From Deltaproteobacteria bacterium (GTDB lineage: Bacteria > Myxococcota_A > Bradymonadia > UBA7976 > VGTA01), in assembly GCA_016874875.1 (NCBI GenBank), contig VGTA01000172.1:1-6796 (forward strand): a DNA stretch of 6,796 nt, in the 5' to 3' direction. The translations under genes and the position numbers were made by a program. Shown here piece after piece: positions 1 to 6,796 of the stretch (position 1 is the first letter of the stretch; each line of letters opens with the position of its first letter). Below the pieces are notes generated by a model. That model saw nothing but the letters and a program-made list of their open reading frames with translations. It was not told the origin of the DNA and did no database searches.

Positions 1-1
1 G

Positions 2-915
2 GTGGGGGCGGGGGAGGCGGGGGCGAGGGCGGGGGAGGCGGGAGCGGGGGAGGCGGGGGTGGGCGCCGCGCGCGCGCTCCGCCTGCGCGCCCGCGCCCTC
101 ACGCACTTCAGCCCCCGCGTGGACTCCTTTGAGGCCACGCGCGCCTGGGAGGCGGTGCTCGCGCAGCGCCCGGCGGACGGCGAGGCCGCCCTGGCGCTCG
201 TGGAGCTCTACGCGTCCACGGGGCGGCGGGCGGCGCTGCTCGACCTCCTCGAGGGCGCGGAGCGCGCGTGTGAGCGCGAGGAGCTGTGTCGGGTGGTGGT
301 GCGCGGCGCGCAGGCGCTCGAGGCGCGCTTTGAGGACTACGCGGGCGCGGCGCGCCGCTGGCGCCTCGTGCTCGACCGCGTCCCCTGCCGCGCTGAGCAG
401 GCGCTCGCCGCCCTCGCCCGCCTCGCGCGCAAGGGCGGCCTGTGGCTAGACCTCTACGAGGCGCTGGGCGCGCGCGTGGAGCGCGCCGAGGGGCACGGGG
501 AGCGCGCGCGCGCCCTCACCGAGCAGGCCGCCCTCTGCGCCGGCCCCCTCACGCGCTGGGAGCTCGCCCTCGAGGCGCTCGGCGGGCTCGAGCGCCTCCG
601 CCCGCACAGCGCGGAGGTGCGCGCGCTCTATGAGGACGTGGTGCCGCCGCTCGGGGCCTGGGAGGCGGCGGCGGCGCGCTGGCGGGCGTGGGCGGAGACC
701 GACCGCGTGGGCGCGGCGCGCGCGGAGCGCCTCGCGCGGGTGGCCGACCTCTACGAGCGCCGCCTCTCGCGCCCCGAGGACGCGCGCTACCTCTACCAGC
801 TCGCCCTCGGGCAGAGCGCGGGCGCGCGCGCCGAGGCGCTCGCCGCCGACCTCGCGCGCCTCGATGACCGCCTCGCGCAGAGCACGGCGCCGATTCCGGG
901 GCCGGGGGGGGTGGG

Positions 916-919
<4 letters not shown>
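2..919 (+). CDS. TPR-like helical repeat protein, C-terminal part (5' end outside window)
   Basis: The reading frame is open from the window edge, so the GTG at position 2 is probably an internal valine and not the true start. After a Gly/Glu/Ala low-complexity stretch (about residues 1-22) the protein is almost entirely amphipathic helix. It has recurring TPR-style units: a Trp or Tyr near the start of a helix, small residues at helix contacts, and helix breaks such as AQRPADGEAA, DRVPCRAEQA and LSRPEDARYLYQLALG. Three WxxLxxxYE/LYE-type segments recur at about residues 145-165, 205-225 and 245-270. No catalytic motif, signal peptide or membrane segment is visible in this part. Family knowledge says such solenoids mediate protein contacts; no partner can be named. 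It ends in a Pro/Gly tail, and its TGA overlaps the start of the next gene (GTGA), which suggests translational coupling. The reading frame is well supported; the exact repeat family is uncertain. Confidence 0.8.
9..58 (+). repeat. G-rich degenerate tandem repeat encoding A-G-E-A-G units
   Basis: A GCGGGGGAGGCGGG-like unit occurs three times, beginning near positions 9, 30 and 45. The spacings of 21 and 15 bp are multiples of three, so the reading frame is kept and the protein reads A-G-E-A-G repeatedly. It is probably the end of a longer flexible linker that begins upstream of the window. Confidence 0.7.
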
Positions 920-4407
<3,488 letters not shown>

Positions 4408-4409
4408 AA

Positions 4410-4460
4410 AATGTTGACATGAATCTAGTACTTTTAGTATTGATATGTGGTGTCAACATT
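4410..4460. repeat. Perfect 10-bp inverted repeat in the gap before the AT-rich gene pair
   Basis: AATGTTGACA at 4410-4419 is mirrored exactly by TGTCAACATT at 4451-4460, with a 31-bp AT-rich spacer. The left arm contains a consensus -35 hexamer and the repeat sits at the compositional junction. It could be an operator or a large-loop hairpin. The T4420/G4450 position would add only a wobble pair in RNA. The repeat itself is certain; its function is unknown. Confidence 0.7.
4414..4443 (+). promoter_or_regulatory. Candidate sigma70-type promoter for the small lipoprotein operon
   Basis: TTGACA at 4414-4419 is a perfect -35 hexamer. The possible -10 elements are poorer: TAGTAT at 4435-4440 (four of six matches, 15-bp spacing) or TATTGA at 4438-4443 (three of six, 18-bp spacing). 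The position 50-80 bp upstream of a start codon with a good ribosome binding site fits a promoter driving 4493-6656. The inverted repeat covering the -35 would place an operator here if a regulator binds it. Confidence 0.4.
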
Positions 4461-4480
4461 AATGGTCTCACATTGATTTT

Positions 4481-4484
4481 GGAG
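4481..4484 (+). promoter_or_regulatory. Ribosome binding site (GGAG)
   Basis: GGAG lies 8 bases before the ATG at 4493. This favours that start over the ATG at 4508, which would shorten the basic end of the signal peptide. Confidence 0.7.
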
Positions 4485-4492
4485 AAATTAAA

Positions 4493-4849
4493 ATGAAAAT
4501 AAAAAAAATGCTGATTTGTTCTATCTGGGCAACTATTGGATGTAGTCCATCTGAAGATGGGACGAGTGCCGTTGATGTTGCTGTTGAATGCGTAAAAAGT
4601 GAATTAGCAGGCCTTTGCCCACTCGGTACGTCACCACGCCTAAGTTCTTCTGCTGATTCTTCTTGTGATCAAGCAACTAATTTTGAAGCACAAGGTAGTA
4701 GTATGAATGTTAATTCATCCATTTCAGGTTCTGGGAGCAATAATATAGTTTGCATTGGTTCGGGTGAATGCCTAATCGCATGTGACATTGTAGTGACCTG
4801 CGAGAATGGATATAAAACCTTCTCCGCGATGAGAATTGAGTGTAACTAA
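4493..4849 (+). CDS. Small predicted lipoprotein with one eight-cysteine module
   Basis: This 118-residue protein begins with a short basic end (MKIKK), a hydrophobic core (MLICSIWATIG) and Cys17, giving T-I-G-C. The lipobox is imperfect because -3 is Thr and not Leu, but the acidic, flexible SPSEDG that follows is typical of a mature lipoprotein. The rest holds eight further cysteines (C33, C42, C58, C87, C93, C97, C103, C117) with the same spacing as two modules in the next gene, apart from a Ser/Asn/Gly-rich 28-residue loop between the third and fourth. I do not recognise the family and no catalytic motif is visible. It is AT-rich with AAT, GAT and TGT codons common, in sharp contrast to the upstream gene. 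Its stop lies one base before the likely start of the next gene, so the two form an operon and may act together at the cell envelope (inference). Confidence 0.82.
   Translation: MKIKKMLICSIWATIGCSPSEDGTSAVDVAVECVKSELAGLCPLGTSPRLSSSADSSCDQATNFEAQGSSMNVNSSISGSGSNNIVCIGSGECLIACDIVVTCENGYKTFSAMRIECN
4589..4843 (+). other. Eight-cysteine module, copy 1 (stand-alone)
   Basis: From C33 to C117 the spacing is C-x8-C-P-x14-C-x28-C-x5-C-x3-C-x5-C-x13-C. Conserved features shared with copies 2 and 3 are CP with Ser/Thr-rich sequence after the second cysteine, and hydrophobic-C-x3-G-x-C around the fourth and fifth. Even cysteine numbers suggest four disulfides in the periplasm or outside the cell. Confidence 0.7.
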
Positions 4850-4850
4850 A

Positions 4851-6656
4851 GTGAATAAAAATATTCAAAAATACGCATTCTTTGTCAAAGCTTTGTTAAT
4901 TATTAATTTCGGATGTCAAACAGATGATATCAAGAACAACGACATAGAAGATGTGATTCAAGTTGCGTCCACTTGCGCACAGATCGATTTTCAAGAAATC
5001 TGTCCATTAAATACATCTCTGCGGGCAAATTCATCTGTTGAGCGGGAATGTGAACGCGATGGTGTTATTCAAGGGAATTCGATATGTAAAACATCAGGCG
5101 CATGTAGTGTTCAATGCGATATTACACTTGAATGTGATGGTAGTTTTGTTGTTACCCAAGAATCTGTGATTTGTGTCGACGACGCTGTTGTGTCAGATTG
5201 CTCTAATATCGGTTTAGACCTTAACATGATATGCCCTGAAAATTCCACTCCTGTCGTAAACTCAATGGGACTTAATTCTTGTAACATGATGGAACGTGAA
5301 GATATTGTGTGCATATCAGTTGGTCAATGCACTGTTGAATGCACGCCTTCTTGTGAATACGGATTAAAATCCATTGAAGATATGATTATTATTTGTAATC
5401 AGCCCCCTGCATGCGGTAATAACATATGTGAAGGCATAGAGGGGGATGTTGATTCTGAAATTTATTGTCAACAAGATTGCAATCCAGTTTGTGAAACTAA
5501 TTCTAGAAAGTGCAATTCAGACACTCTATTAACTTGCACAGAATCTCGCATTTGGGATGATGGCGTCATTTGTCCAGATGGTCAATATTGTCGTGGCTCA
5601 GAGCCAAATGCCTCTTGCGTATCAATTACAGACGAAGTGTGTGATGGAATCGATAATGATTTTGACGACAGGGTAGACGAAGAACTGACAAGGCCCTTTG
5701 AACGTCAATTGGATATCTGTCGTGGGGCAACTCAAACCTGTGTTGATGGACAGTGGTCTGAACCAGTCGCTCCAGGAAACGCCTTATTTGAACGTTTCTA
5801 TGAGTCTGTTGAGGTTTCATGTGACCAGGTCGATAATGATTGTAATGGAAACACTGATATAAATGATGCACGGCAATCACTTTGCTGTCAAAATCCATCT
5901 TGTACTGGAGTTGAATGGGTTTCTATCCCCGGGGGGACTTTTAATATGGGATCAAATGATCAAGATATGTTTACTGATCGCGAACGTCCTGTGCGTCAAG
6001 TGTCTGTACCCGCGTTTGAAATAATGAAAAGTGAGGTAACAACTGCCCATTACAGAGCATGTGTAGCCTCTGGCAACTGCCCCAATCCAGAAGAGGGGGG
6101 TGGCATGAGTAACTTTTACCAAACGCGAGACGCCGATCGAACTGTTGAAAATTTGCCGATGAATCTTGTTAGCTGGACAGAAGCTCGTACATTTTGTCAG
6201 TGGATGGGTGGAGATCTGCCTTCTGAGGCGCAATGGGAATATACTGCACGTCGAGTAACCAATGGAATATTTCCTTGGCAAGGCACATCTGATACACTTT
6301 CTTGCAATCGAGCCCATTATTTAGGTTGCGCTGATTACATATACACTATTAATGTATGCACTAAACCTGCCGGAAATTCAACAGACGGAGTCTGTGACTT
6401 GATCGGAAATGTTGCAGAATGGACGCGGGATGATTACGTCAGATCATATAGCGAATTGCCTACAAATGGTTCGGCATATTGCGCACGTGAATCTTGCATC
6501 CCTGATGGAATATCATACAAATCTGTTCGCGGTGGCAGTGGCAATTCAAATGGAAATTCATTCTTTCTTGAATTTAGATTAATCACGTCGATTGGTAGGA
6601 ATAGTTACTACTTAACGCAGCGTGAGTCTAGCATAGGGTTCCGCTGTGTAAAATAA
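4851..6656 (+). CDS. Predicted lipoprotein: two eight-cysteine modules, Cys-rich repeat, degenerate MopE repeats, FGE-like domain
   Basis: A GTG start at 4851 gives 601 residues and a normal-length signal (MNKNIQKYAFFVKALLIIN) ending F-G-Cys22-QTDD. An in-frame TTG at 4836, overlapping the previous gene, is a possible alternative and adds five residues. From C42 to C108 and C117 to C182 lie two eight-cysteine modules. C188-C210 matches the CGNGxCExGE...C..DC type of Cys-rich repeat common in myxobacteria, followed by another Cys-rich stretch (C214-C256). Two weak MopE-type motifs follow: C264 DGIDNDFDDRVDEE, where the second cysteine is Phe271, and C324 DQVDNDCNGNTD. About 354-601 is an FGE/SUMF1-like domain (GGTFNMGS, LPSEAQWEY, GNVAEW, VRGGS, IGFRCV) without the FGE active-site cysteine pair. 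It shares its overall plan with the GC-rich gene upstream but uses AT-rich codons. Likely an envelope-anchored binding protein; the ligand is unknown. Confidence 0.88.
   Translation: MNKNIQKYAFFVKALLIINFGCQTDDIKNNDIEDVIQVASTCAQIDFQEICPLNTSLRANSSVERECERDGVIQGNSICKTSGACSVQCDITLECDGSFVVTQESVICVDDAVVSDCSNIGLDLNMICPENSTPVVNSMGLNSCNMMEREDIVCISVGQCTVECTPSCEYGLKSIEDMIIICNQPPACGNNICEGIEGDVDSEIYCQQDCNPVCETNSRKCNSDTLLTCTESRIWDDGVICPDGQYCRGSEPNASCVSITDEVCDGIDNDFDDRVDEELTRPFERQLDICRGATQTCVDGQWSEPVAPGNALFERFYESVEVSCDQVDNDCNGNTDINDARQSLCCQNPSCTGVEWVSIPGGTFNMGSNDQDMFTDRERPVRQVSVPAFEIMKSEVTTAHYRACVASGNCPNPEEGGGMSNFYQTRDADRTVENLPMNLVSWTEARTFCQWMGGDLPSEAQWEYTARRVTNGIFPWQGTSDTLSCNRAHYLGCADYIYTINVCTKPAGNSTDGVCDLIGNVAEWTRDDYVRSYSELPTNGSAYCARESCIPDGISYKSVRGGSGNSNGNSFFLEFRLITSIGRNSYYLTQRESSIGFRCVK
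4974..5174 (+). other. Eight-cysteine module, copy 2
   Basis: C42 to C108 of the 601-residue protein: C-x8-C-P-x14-C-x11-C-x5-C-x3-C-x5-C-x12-C. It is closest to copy 1 in the first half (EIC-PLNTS against GLC-PLGTS) and in the KTSGAC/IGSGEC segment. Confidence 0.75.
5199..5396 (+). other. Eight-cysteine module, copy 3
   Basis: C117 to C182 of the 601-residue protein: C-x10-C-P-x14-C-x9-C-x5-C-x3-C-x3-C-x13-C. The CP-x14-C and C-x5-C-x3-C spacings are identical to copies 1 and 2, supporting common descent by internal duplication. Confidence 0.75.
5412..5480 (+). other. Cys-rich repeat of the CGNGxCExGE type
   Basis: Residues 188-210 read C-G-N-N-I-C-E-G-I-E-G followed by C206 and D-C210. 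This fits a short Cys-rich repeat seen often in secreted myxobacterial proteins as CGNGxCExGE with a closing C-x-x-D-C. It is present as a single copy and joins the eight-cysteine modules to the MopE-like part. Confidence 0.6.
5640..5849 (+). other. Two degenerate MopE-type motifs with one type A spacer
   Basis: The first motif (residues 264-278) has Phe271, codon TTT, where the second cysteine normally sits (TGT). The second (324-336) has CNG in place of CDG. The spacer between them keeps the hallmarks of the R-G-V-C-A-G ... C ... G-W ... YExxE spacers in the upstream gene (here DICRGATQTC, GQWSEP, YESVEVSCD), so the two proteins share a whole repeat module and not just the short metal-binding core. 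Confidence 0.75.
5910..6653 (+). other. FGE-sulfatase/SUMF1-like domain of the AT-rich protein
   Basis: Residues about 354-601 carry EWVSIPGGTFNMGS, SEVTTAHYRACVASGNC, LPMNLVSWTEA, LPSEAQWEYTARR, GVCDLIGNVAEWTRDDY, SVRGGS and SIGFRCV. It aligns along its length with the domain in the upstream gene, including non-family-wide cysteines (CVAxGxC and the pair before VRGG). The loop between RGG and GFR is Asn/Ser-rich and has no cysteine, so FGE catalysis is unlikely. Confidence 0.88.
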
Positions 6657-6659
6657 TTG

Positions 6660-6675
6660 TTTGGTTACTACCAAA
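6660..6675. terminator. Weak candidate hairpin between convergent genes
   Basis: TTTGGT at 6660-6665 pairs perfectly with ACCAAA at 6670-6675 around a TACT loop. It lies 3 bases after the stop of the 601-residue gene. A T-rich tail (ATTATTTT) follows only in the minus direction, so it may better serve the convergent minus-strand gene. The short AT-rich stem makes this tentative. Confidence 0.3.
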
Positions 6676-6683
6676 TTAGCGTT

Positions 6684-6709
6684 AGGAGGCGTCACTGAGG
6701 AGGCGTCAC
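6684..6709. repeat. Tandem 12-bp direct repeat at the right compositional edge
   Basis: AGGAGGCGTCAC occurs at 6684-6695 and again at 6698-6709, separated by TG (14-bp period). The right copy contains the stop codon of the minus-strand gene. The AGGAGG in each looks like a Shine-Dalgarno sequence on the plus strand, but no start codon follows at a suitable distance. Confidence 0.85.
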
Positions 6710-6796
6710 GTCGCCACCCACACCGCCCCCCTCGGGCAGCTCCCCGCGCACTCCCCGCAGCCCACGCACGCCTCATGCACCACCACCGCGCCGCGC
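6706..6796 (-). CDS. [4Fe-4S] ferredoxin-type protein, C-terminal fragment
   Basis: On the minus strand the frame entering from the window edge reads RGAVVVHEACVGCGECAGSC, then PRGAVWVAT and a TGA at 6708-6706. CVGCGECAGSCP is a full CxxCxxCxxxCP [4Fe-4S] cluster motif, preceded by the usual short beta strand and followed by RGAV as in bacterial ferredoxin folds. Only 29 residues are visible, so this may be a small ferredoxin or the last cluster of a larger redox or regulatory protein. It is GC-rich like the left part of the window, convergent with the 601-residue gene, and marks the return of the host-like composition. Confidence 0.75.
   Translation of the reverse strand, partial: RGAVVVHEACVGCGECAGSCPRGAVWVAT

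Noticed and set aside
5111..6317. Minus-strand open frames of 67-121 codons inside the 601-residue gene
   Set aside because: They lack recognisable motifs and ribosome binding sites, and the plus-strand frame with conserved domains accounts for the sequence.
5910..6653. Diversity-generating retroelement target, since FGE/C-type lectin folds are frequent targets and the C-terminal loop is Asn/Ser-rich
   Set aside because: No template repeat and no reverse transcriptase gene are visible in the window, and there is no second copy of the C-terminal DNA differing at adenines.
6659..6690. Possible integron attC-like end (GCGTTAGG) at the right edge of the AT-rich block
   Set aside because: The core should read GTTRRRY but here is GTTAGGA, and there is no matching RYYYAAC core within the expected distance.
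6684..6703. AGGAGG motifs as ribosome binding sites for a plus-strand gene
   Set aside because: No ATG, GTG or TTG follows within a usable distance; the sequence downstream is the convergent ferredoxin-type gene on the minus strand.

Overview
The window looks like a piece of a very GC-rich bacterial chromosome, most likely from Myxococcota, Bradymonadota or a related former deltaproteobacterial group. This is an inference. It rests on the extreme G+C of positions 1-4407 and 6700-6796 (roughly four-fifths by eye), the TPR-type helical repeat protein, and the long secreted protein built of MopE-type CDGxDNDCDG repeats capped by an FGE/sulfatase-modifying-factor (SUMF1) domain. That architecture is common in those bacteria. 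No rRNA, tRNA or housekeeping marker is present to fix the taxon.

Layout. Positions 2-919 (+) are the C-terminal part of a TPR-like helical repeat protein whose N-terminus lies off the window. Its stop codon overlaps the GTG start of the next gene by 4 bases. Positions 916-4407 (+) encode a 1163-residue predicted lipoprotein with a TSP3-like Asp motif, a Stig1-like Cys cluster, sixteen MopE-type repeats and a C-terminal FGE-like domain. At 4405-4412 the composition drops abruptly. The AT-richer block (4408 to about 6683) opens with an 85-bp gap holding a perfect 10-bp inverted repeat whose left arm contains a consensus TTGACA. It then encodes a 118-residue small lipoprotein (4493-4849) and, one base later, a 601-residue predicted lipoprotein (4851-6656) that also ends in an FGE-like domain. 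High G+C returns with a tandem 12-bp repeat (6684-6709) and the tail of a [4Fe-4S] protein on the minus strand (6706-6796).

How the genes relate. The two large proteins share one plan: lipid anchor, Cys/Asp-rich repeats, then an FGE-like domain. They differ sharply in base composition and repeat number (sixteen MopE repeats against two degenerate ones). The small lipoprotein and the N-terminal half of the 601-residue protein share an eight-cysteine module, present three times, with nearly fixed spacing. I do not recognise this module and consider it the most novel item here. Both FGE-like domains lack the C-terminal cysteine pair of true formylglycine-generating enzymes, so they are more likely binding or structural than sulfatase-activating. 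The whole looks like a locus of envelope-anchored, disulfide-rich surface proteins, with the AT-rich gene pair probably acquired or replaced separately from its surroundings. There is no stretch over 300 bases without a gene.
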